From: Alteromonas sp. KUL106
GTDB lineage: Bacteria > Pseudomonadota > Gammaproteobacteria > Enterobacterales > Alteromonadaceae
Assembly (NCBI RefSeq): GCF_009811415.1
Contig: NZ_BLIG01000027.1
Location: 1-64,000 of the forward strand
Reading direction: 5' to 3'
Length of the DNA stretch: 64,000 nt
The notes under the pieces were generated by a model, which worked only from the letters and a program-made list of their open reading frames with translations, did no database searches and was not told where the DNA came from. Shown in pieces: positions 56,139 through 64,000 of this stretch; position 1 is the stretch's first letter; every line of letters begins with the position of its first letter. Position numbers and translations under genes: made by a program.

Positions 56139-58034
56139 ATGACTTTTCGTTACGATATTAACGGCATACGCGCTTTAGCGGTCCTATCAGTGGTGATTTA
56201 CCATTTTATACCTGAAAGTTTACCTGGTGGTTTTGTAGGGGTAGACGTTTTTTTCGTTATCTCCGGTTATTTAATGACCTCTATCATAATTACAAAACTC
56301 GATGCTAACAGGTTCAATATTTGGGATTTTTACCTGGCTAGAGCAAATAGAATTTTACCCGCATTGCTAACGCTATGCTTTACACTACTCATTCTAGGAT
56401 TATTTTTAATCACGCCTGTCGAGTACGAAAAACTAGCTAAACAGATATTAGCTTCTTCTTTATTTATATCAAACCTTGTTTATTACAAAGAGTCCGGCTA
56501 CTTCGCTGAAGACTCTCTAGAAAATTGGTTATTACACACATGGTCACTTTCTGTAGAGTGGCAATTTTACCTAATCTATCCTGTCGCAATGGTCATTATA
56601 TTTAAACTGTTCGCTAGAAAGTTTATTCCATTGATACTGGCGTCAGCAACTTTGAGTAGTTTGGGTCTTTGCATGTGGTTGAGCTCGCGTAACCCTGAAC
56701 TTTCTTATTTTGCTTTACCTACGAGAGCTTGGGAAATGCTCGCTGGCGGACTGACGTACTTCTTTGGCTCAAAAGTGCAATCGAAAACAACTAAGTGTTT
56801 TGAGTATGTAGGTATTAGCCTTATCCTCTTGTCGTGTGTTGCCTTTTCAGAAAACATAGCCTGGCCCGGCTATGCTGCTATACTCCCCGTGTTAGGTACT
56901 TGTTTAATTATTGCATCAAATCAAAATAACTTTTCACTACTTAACAACTCTGTCCTCCAAAAATTAGGATCTTGGTCTTATTCAATTTATCTCTGGCATT
57001 GGCCCGTGGTGGTAGTTATCTACAAAATGCAACTTGGGCCACTGTATACGGTATTTGGCCTAGCATTTTCGGGGGTTTTAGGTTTCATTAGCTATCAATA
57101 CATTGAGCGATTAAAGCTGAAAAATCACAATTCAACTTTTAAAAGTTGTTTTAAGAATAAACCACTTCAAAGCTCGATTTTTATAGCGGCGCTTTCAATT
57201 ATAGTCTTTTCAACTGATGGTATTATCAGTCGCTCTTCGAATGAATATCAAACGGCTATTAGCGATGTAAAAGCTAGCCCTTTAAGAGATCTGTGCCACA
57301 CTAACAAATATATTCCGCCTAACGACTCCTGCGAGTATTTTGAAGATAAGAGCATAAAATGGGCTACTCTAGCCGATAGTCACTCCGTAGAAATTGCATA
57401 CGCTTTAGCTGATAAAGTTTCTGAACAGGGAGAGGGAGTGAAACAATTTAGCTTTTCTGGCTGTAGGCCATCATATGGAATGGGACGTGATTTTTCTAAC
57501 TGCGCAAGGTGGTACAACGATGTAGTAGATTACGTTAATACGAATGAATCTATAGAAAATGTGGTATTCATTCATCGCTACTCATCGCAAATTCATGGTG
57601 GCGACAACCACTTGTATCCAGCGCTACCGCCAGCGAGACTCACGCAGACTAGTCTACAGGTGCTCGAAAGTTTAGACCGCGCCATTATCGCGTTAGCCAA
57701 ACACAAAAAGCACGTTATAGTAATTTATCCAGTCCCAGAGCTTCCTAGAACGATAACTAAAATGATAGATAGTGCATATACCAAAGGCTTAGATTTCGAA
57801 AATTTGAGGGGTACCGAAACAAATTGGTATCTGGAAAGAAATAAAGCGATCATCAACCACTTTGATGATTCAGAATACCCTTCAAATGTAGTATTTATCA
57901 AACCATACGAACACTTTTGCGACAGTAGCTTTTGCTATGCTTTGAAAGACGGTAGAGCGTTATATTTTGATGACGATCATTTATCAGTTTACGGTGCATC
58001 GAAACTAGTAGCAGACATCCTCTCAAATAAATAA
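56139..58034 (+). CDS. OafA/YrhL-type acyltransferase with SGNH domain
   Basis: 631 residues: an integral-membrane acyltransferase-3 domain (RYDINGIRALAVLSVVIYHF with the catalytic-type His, then GGFVGVDVFFVISGYLM, about ten helices) fused to a C-terminal SGNH-hydrolase domain (LADSHS near residue 411, and the DDDHLSVYGA Asp-His pair at the end). This design O-acetylates surface polysaccharides. It lies 254 AT-rich bases after the beta-helix lipoprotein. Confidence 0.9.
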   Translation: MTFRYDINGIRALAVLSVVIYHFIPESLPGGFVGVDVFFVISGYLMTSIIITKLDANRFNIWDFYLARANRILPALLTLCFTLLILGLFLITPVEYEKLAKQILASSLFISNLVYYKESGYFAEDSLENWLLHTWSLSVEWQFYLIYPVAMVIIFKLFARKFIPLILASATLSSLGLCMWLSSRNPELSYFALPTRAWEMLAGGLTYFFGSKVQSKTTKCFEYVGISLILLSCVAFSENIAWPGYAAILPVLGTCLIIASNQNNFSLLNNSVLQKLGSWSYSIYLWHWPVVVVIYKMQLGPLYTVFGLAFSGVLGFISYQYIERLKLKNHNSTFKSCFKNKPLQSSIFIAALSIIVFSTDGIISRSSNEYQTAISDVKASPLRDLCHTNKYIPPNDSCEYFEDKSIKWATLADSHSVEIAYALADKVSEQGEGVKQFSFSGCRPSYGMGRDFSNCARWYNDVVDYVNTNESIENVVFIHRYSSQIHGGDNHLYPALPPARLTQTSLQVLESLDRAIIALAKHKKHVIVIYPVPELPRTITKMIDSAYTKGLDFENLRGTETNWYLERNKAIINHFDDSEYPSNVVFIKPYEHFCDSSFCYALKDGRALYFDDDHLSVYGASKLVADILSNK

Positions 58035-58669
58035 TCTTGGGTTGCTTTCGGCCATAATAATAAGCAATTTATTGACATTTAAAACGTCAGTTAACCTATT
58101 GAGCATGAACAGCAATTAATTTTGAGTTTATTAATAGTTAACTCGAATAATATTAGCTACTCATGCAAAAAAGTGTAGCTCAAAGGCTTTCTCAACACGA
58201 AACAACCCAATATGTATACATGAAAATTAAATTCTTTTGCAGCGGTATGCGCGCAGATATTTATGTCAAAAGCCTAACATAGGCAGCGCAATACTGTGTT
58301 TACTAACAGTGTGACTCCGAGAGCCTAAACGCTACTTAAAATCCGGAGTAAATTCTCTAGCGCAATTAATTACGAAAACATTGGACCTAAAAGTAATCTG
58401 AACACAACAGATCTAATAGCATATAACTGAAAAACTCCGTCGGCATGATTTGCAAAGAAAAATATGAAGAATGACACAACGTACTGCATCCGATGCAACT
58501 TAAATTTTATGCCCTTAAAAGAAGCTACAGGTATTGGCACACGCTAAGGACAGGTGGGGATGTTAGTTTTGACTTTAAGAACTATAAAAGCCAATTAAAT
58601 TTTAAGTCTCTTCAAACAAAAAACCGAAGTGCTCGAAAGCGACTTCGGTTTTTAACTATAACCATAATC
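58035..58669. other. 635-base AT-rich intergenic region
   Basis: No convincing coding sequence; a 61-codon open frame at 58493-58678 overlaps the terminator and lacks a ribosome site. No dispersed motif copies. I see no riboswitch. Confidence 0.5.
58621..58651. terminator. Terminator after the PEP-CTERM-like gene
   Basis: AAACCGAAGT pairs with ACTTCGGTTT, with an inner GCT-CGAA-AGC stem-loop. On the minus strand it is followed by a T-rich run (TTTTTTGTTTG), as expected for an intrinsic terminator of the minus-strand gene; the other side also has a short T-run. Confidence 0.8.
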
Positions 58670-59293
58670 TTATTTTAAAATTCGACGACCGCTTAAAAGA
58701 AGCAGTAACGACATACCTAAAAGAACACTTGGTGAAGGTGAATCGACAGTGGTCACAGACGAATTAAGCGTGCTAATGCACAAATCACCAGAAGAACAAA
58801 GCTCTACGTTACTGAACGTCGCACTCGTTCCGGTAACGTTGTCTGCGTCCAAGATAAACACAAAATTTCTGAACGTACCCGTAAAAAATGAACCAACATC
58901 GATTACAAAGTCTACTTCTCCATCACCAAATGTGTAGGATGCAATCTGATTCTGTCTAGAAGTTTCGCTACCGCCTAACTGGAAAAAAGTGTTAGGTGTA
59001 ACTGTGTTGGCGTTATTAAAACCCAAACCATATACTTCTGCTTCTGCACCAAATGTATTTAGCGTAAAATAAAGCATAGTATCTGAACGAATTTCAAAAG
59101 TATCAGTGATATAAACCCATAGATTTCCGTCCAAAAGCAACTCTGAACCATCAGCACTTGGAGTCGCATCTCCCGAGTGGTGCTGGTTAGCAATGCTGGA
59201 AGTTGAATATCCAGTAAAATCGATAAACGCAGCGTTTGCGTTTACCGTCATCATTGTTGCTAGCGCGAGAATCGCCCCTTTAATTAATTTCAT
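58670..59293 (-). CDS. Secreted protein with PEP-CTERM-like sorting signal
   Basis: 207 residues: signal peptide (MKLIKGAILALATMMTVNANA), a beta-rich body (DFTGYSTSSIANQHHSGDA, many Ser/Thr/Asn), and a C-terminal SPSPSVLLGMSLLLLLSGRR, that is, a short motif, a hydrophobic helix and a basic end. This is the architecture of PEP-CTERM proteins processed by exosortase, though the PEP residues are replaced by SPSP. No exosortase gene is in the window. Such genes cluster with exopolysaccharide loci, as here. Confidence 0.7.
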   Translation of the reverse strand: MKLIKGAILALATMMTVNANAAFIDFTGYSTSSIANQHHSGDATPSADGSELLLDGNLWVYITDTFEIRSDTMLYFTLNTFGAEAEVYGLGFNNANTVTPNTFFQLGGSETSRQNQIASYTFGDGEVDFVIDVGSFFTGTFRNFVFILDADNVTGTSATFSNVELCSSGDLCISTLNSSVTTVDSPSPSVLLGMSLLLLLSGRRILK

Positions 59294-59637
59294 TTTTGTT
59301 TCCTAACTTCAACATAGAATTCTACCTACTTAGAAAGCAACTATCAGGCCAACAATAAAAAACAAAGTAAATACATGGAATTAAATTCACTTCACGCCAA
59401 GCAACATGAGTAGATGTAAAATATTTTGACAACTATTCTATCAAACATACACCTTTTGGTTTCTATTTGTTGGGCCAGTCCTGTAACATAGAATGAAACG
59501 GTTTTTAATTTACCTTATTACTTGTTAACTCGATGCTTACTAATACTCTCAGAATAAACTTCTACGAAAATATAGAATTTACTTTGATTTGAAGCATTCC
59601 CCTCTTAAAGCTTCTTACTTACGATAGATACAAGCAA
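59294..59637. other. 344-base AT-rich divergent spacer
   Basis: Spacer between the PEP-CTERM-like gene and the flippase; it should hold both promoters. No JUMPstart/ops element or repeat was recognised. Confidence 0.5.
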
Positions 59638-61077
59638 ATGGATAAATCAAAAAATAACAGTGCGGTAAGTGCATTAAAATGGACTAGTGCGTTACAAGTA
59701 GCGACTCAAGCCTTTAATTTTACGGTTGGTATTATACTAGCAAGATTACTGACTCCTGAAGACTTTGGCTTAGTGGCTATGGTGCTTGTTTTTGTCGCTC
59801 TTGCTCAAGTATTTAGTGACTTTGGGCTATCTTCTGCAATTATACAGAAAGACAATGACCCTACCCCTCGCGACTACAGTACAGCAATGAGTTTTAGTCT
59901 CTTGTTGGGATTTACAGTTGCATCTCTCCTGTACTTTTGTTCTGAAAATCTAGCAAATTTTTATCACCAAGAAAAAATCGCATTAATTGCTAAGTACCTC
60001 TCGCTTGTTTTTGTATTTAATTCTTTAACAAGCGTTCCTAAGGCAAAGCTTTCTCGTGAAATAAACCATAAGCTCATCTCAATGGCTGAAATGGTTTCAT
60101 CAGTTGTTGCGATGGTATCTGCTATTGCACTGGCTTATTTGGATTTCGGTTATTGGAGTTTGGTGGCGCAACAAGTAATTCTAGCGTTATTACGGTTATT
60201 GATTATTTTACGTTTTTCAAGATTGCCCATTAGGTTAAAATTTTATTCGGCCAATTTCAAACCGCTATTTTCGTTTTCAGTTTACGTTTTTTTAACCCAG
60301 TGCTTAAGGCAGACCGCTGTGCAATCTGATAAGCTTGTAGTTGGTAAATTCTTAGATTCTGCATCTCTAGGCCTTTATACTAGGGCTTATCAATTAATGT
60401 TGTTCCCGATAAATAATATTTCTCGTGTATTGGCTAACGTGATGTTTCCAGTAATGAGCAAAATGCAAAATGACAAACAAAAGGTAGCTTCAGTTTACCT
60501 AAAAGTTGTAAGAAGTATTTCATTTATAACTTTTCCCCTCATGCTTGGTTTAATGGTAGTTGCTGAAGATTTTGTTGTAGTGATATATGGCGAGGCATGG
60601 CGTGACATGGGTGTTTATTTAAGCTTTTTTTGCTTGATAGGCTTAGTCATGTCAATAGCAACCATTACAGGTTCTATATATTTAGCGTTAGGAATGTCGA
60701 AACTCCAATTCAAAATAAACATCATAAACCAACCACTCCAAATTATAGGGTTCTTGATTGGGATACAGTTTGGAATTGAAGGACTATTTATTGGATATTT
60801 TACTGCTTATTTACTATCAGCAATGATCACTTGGTGGAATGCGTTTAGAATTTTGGAAATTACTTATACCAAGTTTCTGCTCGCTTTGAGTTTCCCTTCG
60901 GTAGCAAGCATCGCAATGGTAATTGCTATGCTTGCAGGTGAAAGCTACTTAAGTGATTACGTAAAAGAGAATTATATGCTTTTGACGCAATGTGTTATTG
61001 GAGCTATTTTTTATGGGGCTGCAACGATATCAATACAACCTAAAGCTTTTAATGAGTTAAAGAATACTTTTTTTTAA
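59638..61077 (+). CDS. Wzx-type oligosaccharide flippase
   Basis: 479-residue polytopic protein (about 12-14 helices) of the MOP/PST exporter family that moves lipid-linked sugar repeats across the inner membrane. Family pieces include GIILARLLTPEDFGLVAMVLVF near residue 35 and VGKFLDSASLGLYTRAYQLM at about 235. Downstream genes are convergent. It belongs to the exopolysaccharide locus. Confidence 0.88.
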   Translation: MDKSKNNSAVSALKWTSALQVATQAFNFTVGIILARLLTPEDFGLVAMVLVFVALAQVFSDFGLSSAIIQKDNDPTPRDYSTAMSFSLLLGFTVASLLYFCSENLANFYHQEKIALIAKYLSLVFVFNSLTSVPKAKLSREINHKLISMAEMVSSVVAMVSAIALAYLDFGYWSLVAQQVILALLRLLIILRFSRLPIRLKFYSANFKPLFSFSVYVFLTQCLRQTAVQSDKLVVGKFLDSASLGLYTRAYQLMLFPINNISRVLANVMFPVMSKMQNDKQKVASVYLKVVRSISFITFPLMLGLMVVAEDFVVVIYGEAWRDMGVYLSFFCLIGLVMSIATITGSIYLALGMSKLQFKINIINQPLQIIGFLIGIQFGIEGLFIGYFTAYLLSAMITWWNAFRILEITYTKFLLALSFPSVASIAMVIAMLAGESYLSDYVKENYMLLTQCVIGAIFYGAATISIQPKAFNELKNTFF

Positions 61078-61089
61078 AAAAATTATGAT

Positions 61090-62160
61090 TTAACGTTTTC
61101 TGATTTTGAAACCATTCTGATTTTTAATCTTTCTCAATTTGAATTTCAAAAAGTCGAGCAAACTCAATTCGTCAAAATACGACATCAGTGATATCAGGCT
61201 TTCTTTGTAGAAAGCGCTTTGGTTGGGCTCAACTTTAGGAAAACTTTGAGATATACCGTCCTCTTCAACTAACCAGTCATCACTCAAGTCTGAAATATAT
61301 TTTTTAAGTAACAGGTTTGATTGAGCAAATTGTTTCTTTATTTCTAGCTTTAGTTCATTAAAAGAAGCTTCCTTGTTTCCTAGCACATGGTCCAGCGGTA
61401 ACTGCTGAGTGAAACTCTGTCCGCCTAGTTCATACCAAAGTTCAGACCTCGTTTCGAACACTGCATGATTAATTATGCAATGATGAAAACTGAGAGCCTC
61501 ATTGACCTTTTTTCTTTCAACTGAAGAAAAACTGTTATCGTCGCTAAAGCCTAATACCTTCAAAAAATCGACAGCAGAATTACCGTCATGCAACTTCGCT
61601 CTATTAAATTCCTTAAAGATGACATTACAAGCACCAAAGCTCGAAGCCCATGACTCAGCCTTTTCAAAATAATCTAGGTACTTTCTATAATAATTTTGCC
61701 AAACCGGGGTTAGAGGGTCAGAAAAAGAATAGAACATACGGGCGCTAGAATGTGGGTATCGAAACCCTTGTTTATAGTGCGAAAGAAAATGTTCATCTTG
61801 TTTTCTAACGTAGCAAATTATCTTAATATCTGAAAATATTTCACACAGGCGTTGCTTTAACTGTTTTACTTGTTTGTCATTCAACCAACTCATTTCTTCA
61901 CAAGAAGCAATAATGTTACCAGAAGTTCTTTCTAACGTGTCATAGAGGCCATCGTCCACGACAGCGAGAAAATCCTCTCCGCTGCCTTCAAATTCGATCC
62001 AAGTATTAATGTTACCAACATTTGATTGTTTACCATCTTTTCTTTCGCGAAATAAATACCAACCTTTATGGTTTAACTCATTCTCAACTGAAATTAGGTG
62101 CTTTTGGATTGCAGTCGTTCCTGTTTTATGTAGACCTATATGAAGAATTAGCTTTCTCAT
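61090..62160 (-). CDS. Sulfotransferase-like protein
   Basis: 356 residues beginning KLILHIGLHKTGTTAIQKHL: a Rossmann-like P-loop matching the 5'-phosphosulfate-binding loop of PAPS-dependent sulfotransferases (GxxKTGTT). The second PAPS-binding segment appears as ICYVRKQDEHFLSHYKQ. It could add sulfate to surface polysaccharides, common in marine bacteria. The acceptor is unknown. It is convergent with the flippase. Confidence 0.8.
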   Translation of the reverse strand: MRKLILHIGLHKTGTTAIQKHLISVENELNHKGWYLFRERKDGKQSNVGNINTWIEFEGSGEDFLAVVDDGLYDTLERTSGNIIASCEEMSWLNDKQVKQLKQRLCEIFSDIKIICYVRKQDEHFLSHYKQGFRYPHSSARMFYSFSDPLTPVWQNYYRKYLDYFEKAESWASSFGACNVIFKEFNRAKLHDGNSAVDFLKVLGFSDDNSFSSVERKKVNEALSFHHCIINHAVFETRSELWYELGGQSFTQQLPLDHVLGNKEASFNELKLEIKKQFAQSNLLLKKYISDLSDDWLVEEDGISQSFPKVEPNQSAFYKESLISLMSYFDELSLLDFLKFKLRKIKNQNGFKIRKR

Positions 62161-62209
62161 TTTTAAACTACCTAATTTTATTTAGAATAATATCCAGGTA
62201 CATTATCAA

Positions 62210-63091
62210 TCAACTTCTAGAACTTTCTTTTCCTAAAGTGAGCTTCAAAACTTCAGAAATAGAAACCCCTAAAATTAAAAATAGCATTTTGATAATTAGT
62301 ACTTTTTCATAAACAGAATAATTTGATATTGAAATCGCTTTAAACAAACGTTTTAAAAACAACTTGGACGAATTTTTTAGTAAAGTGAAGGTTTTAAATT
62401 TTCCGTTGCTTTTATCCCATGAACCACCGATGACACGACGCCTTTTTTTGAGCAATTCTTGTTTGTTTCTTGCAGGGTGATATACCTTGGCTTCTTCACA
62501 ATATTTTACTTTTAATCCACTGTCTACGATTCTTCTAGACATATCGTGATCACCACCCGACTTTAAGTCCGTCCTAAAACCTGAATGCGCTTCTAACACA
62601 CTTTTTTTAGAACACCAATTTGCAGTGATACAAAGCCCTTTTTCGGCATATTTTTTTTGATTCATAGAAAACATCGATTCAAAAGCTAGAGCTTCGCGCT
62701 CGACATCATCATTTTCGGCTTCGAAAAACTTTATTTCACCCGCTACGATACCTATATTCTCGTCAGAATTTATACACGATACTAAGTTTTCAAGCCACGT
62801 TTTTTCTGGTAGGCAGTCGGAATCAGTGAAAGCTAGAATAGCGCCATTTGCTACCGATATGGCTTTATTTCTAGCTGCATAGGATCCCGGAGTGCACTCT
62901 TGAAGCACGGTAATCCCCTCTAATTGTTGCAGCACCTCAAAGGTATTGTCTTGCGAACCATTATCTACAACGATAATTTCAAATTTTTCTTTCGGTAGAG
63001 TTTGACTTTTCAAAGCATCAATACACTTCAACACTCGATAGCTATCGTTCCATACTGGAACAATCACAGATATAGCGATATCTGATATCAT
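62210..63091 (-). CDS. Family 2 glycosyltransferase (GT-A)
   Basis: 293 residues: ISVIVPVWNDSYRVLKCIDAL and FEIIVVDNGSQDNT, followed by the DxD-type FTDSDCLPE (about residue 92) that binds the nucleotide-sugar metal, then a C-terminal hydrophobic stretch. Sugar unknown. It lies 47 bases from the next glycosyltransferase in the same direction, so probably one transcript. Confidence 0.88.
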   Translation of the reverse strand: MISDIAISVIVPVWNDSYRVLKCIDALKSQTLPKEKFEIIVVDNGSQDNTFEVLQQLEGITVLQECTPGSYAARNKAISVANGAILAFTDSDCLPEKTWLENLVSCINSDENIGIVAGEIKFFEAENDDVEREALAFESMFSMNQKKYAEKGLCITANWCSKKSVLEAHSGFRTDLKSGGDHDMSRRIVDSGLKVKYCEEAKVYHPARNKQELLKKRRRVIGGSWDKSNGKFKTFTLLKNSSKLFLKRLFKAISISNYSVYEKVLIIKMLFLILGVSISEVLKLTLGKESSRS

Positions 63092-63138
63092 GACGATTTT
63101 CGTTTCCTAAAGTTGGATTTCAGCTGTAAAAATAACTT

Positions 63139-63999
63139 TCAGAAAGTTTCCAATCTAGTGGATAACTTCCTTTTAACGCCGCTTAAGAAAAACATCAATG
63201 TTGCTCTGTATCCAGCAATCTCAATTGCTTTTTTGATCCAGGCGACCTTTGAATTCTTATGTTTTAGCGAAAATAAAACCTGCTCACAAATGCGCTTTTT
63301 AAACCAATAATCACCCAAAAAGTCTTTGTGTTTTTTTGCAGACCCCAAGCGTTTTTCAATATCACTTGGTTTCATCTTGCGAACTTTAGCACCGATACCA
63401 TCTTCATTTTGAAACCTATAGAGAAATATAGGAATGTTGATGTTAACAAAGGAAGTATTTCGCTCATATAGCCGAACATACATATCCCAGTCTTGGCCAT
63501 TATTAAGCGCTTCATCAAAAGGCATTTCTAAAAGCAATTCCCTCTTTGCACTGAAGCCACTCATTCCACAATAGTGATTTCCTCTTACAAGCGAAGATTT
63601 AGTAATCTTGCTATCTTTGTTTACTTTTACTTTAGATTCATTACCTAAGTGCTTGAAACCAGAAACTACTGCTTCCGCACCACTAAGATATTTTTCGCGA
63701 TGATGAGCGAGATATTCAGGCAACCAAATATCGTCGTCATCTAAAAAGGCTATAACATCGCCATTTGACTCATGAATTCCTCTATTTCTGGCTACATTTG
63801 CACCGCCGGATAAAGGCTGTTTAATATATCTTATCCTGATGTCATCAAATTTAGACAACACGCTTGCGTAGCTTTTCGAAGAATTGTCATCGACAATAAT
63901 AATTTCTTTTGGTTGAACTTGCTGTTCTAATACGCTTTTTAGTGAAAGCTCTAAGTAATCAGGTCTATTGTAAGTTGTAATAACAACACTGAATTCCAT
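63139..63999 (-). CDS. Family 2 glycosyltransferase (GT-A)
   Basis: 286 residues; start ATG is at the window edge (63999) and appears complete. MEFSVVITTYNRPDYLELSL, EIIIVDDNSSKSY and AFLDDDDIWLPEYL (DxD) mark the GT2 fold; the C-terminus carries LSGVKRKLSTR. First gene visible of a minus-strand set with the neighbouring glycosyltransferase and the sulfotransferase-like gene. Confidence 0.87.
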   Translation of the reverse strand: MEFSVVITTYNRPDYLELSLKSVLEQQVQPKEIIIVDDNSSKSYASVLSKFDDIRIRYIKQPLSGGANVARNRGIHESNGDVIAFLDDDDIWLPEYLAHHREKYLSGAEAVVSGFKHLGNESKVKVNKDSKITKSSLVRGNHYCGMSGFSAKRELLLEMPFDEALNNGQDWDMYVRLYERNTSFVNINIPIFLYRFQNEDGIGAKVRKMKPSDIEKRLGSAKKHKDFLGDYWFKKRICEQVLFSLKHKNSKVAWIKKAIEIAGYRATLMFFLSGVKRKLSTRLETF

Positions 64000-64000
64000 G

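Noticed and set aside
58481..58600. Possible riboswitch or small RNA before the terminator at 58621
   Set aside because: No conserved riboswitch core could be matched, and the terminator is better explained by the minus-strand gene.
58493..58678. 61-codon open frame upstream of the PEP-CTERM-like gene
   Set aside because: It runs through the terminator hairpin and into the 3' end of the facing gene; no coding signs.

Overview
The window looks like a chromosomal segment of a marine gammaproteobacterium, most likely Alteromonas or a close relative in the Alteromonadaceae. This is inferred from the gene families and their order (a MerR-led liu leucine-degradation operon, pheST-ihfA, mfd next to csiV, an exopolysaccharide locus), the moderate GC content and the Shine-Dalgarno spacing. 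No rRNA or tRNA gene and no CRISPR array was seen. There is no prophage or complete insertion sequence; the only mobile-element-type gene is a RAYT-like (REP-associated tyrosine) transposase.

Layout. 1-8.8 kb: a partial exported isoaspartyl peptidase, exonuclease I (sbcB), a FapA-like protein, a periplasmic-sensor protein with a degenerate GGDEF domain, then kynureninase overlapping an arylformamidase-like hydrolase. 8.9-17.5 kb: a thiolase divergent from a LiuR-led operon (liuR, isovaleryl-CoA dehydrogenase, both methylcrotonyl-CoA carboxylase subunits, methylglutaconyl-CoA hydratase, HMG-CoA lyase) that takes isovaleryl-CoA to acetoacetate and acetyl-CoA. Two paired palindromes between thiolase and liuR are probable LiuR operators. 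17.5-21.4 kb: a 74-bp tandem duplication carrying a hairpin, a RAYT transposase, an MFS transporter, an SRPBCC protein and a motif-rich spacer. 21.5-37 kb: glgC, hydrolase, MFS transporter, thioesterase, HDOD protein, glycosyltransferase, SufE/CsdE-like protein, DUF2750 protein, heme-oxygenase-like protein, xthA, a COG3235 membrane protein, a NosP-like FIST sensor coupled to a histidine kinase, a phosphoribosyltransferase and a LolC/E-type permease. 37-53 kb: PilZ-like protein, mfd, csiV, cobalamin adenosyltransferase, nagZ, penicillin-acylase-like hydrolase, ybaK, an MqsR/MqsA-like toxin-antitoxin pair, a small membrane protein and pheS-pheT-ihfA. 53.8-64 kb: a visibly AT-richer envelope/exopolysaccharide region (beta-helix lipoprotein, SGNH acyltransferase, PEP-CTERM-like protein, Wzx-type flippase, sulfotransferase-like protein, two GT2 glycosyltransferases).

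The most unusual signal is a short motif with core GACACCCA (fuller form close to TTACAAAGACACCCAT). I counted 31 exact copies by eye, all between about 8.5 and 36.8 kb, where roughly two would be expected by chance in 64 kb. It occurs in intergenic clusters in both orientations and inside genes. In three unrelated proteins (the arylformamidase-like hydrolase, the heme-oxygenase-like protein and the LolC/E-type permease) it sits in extra low-complexity segments, encoding DTH in the first two and TP in the third. In the permease five copies lie exactly 33 bp apart. A GACATCCA variant, together with the core motif, clusters immediately upstream of the RAYT transposase, suggesting (inference) a RAYT-linked dispersed repeat that can invade or expand within coding sequence; an uptake-signal-like role is the main alternative.
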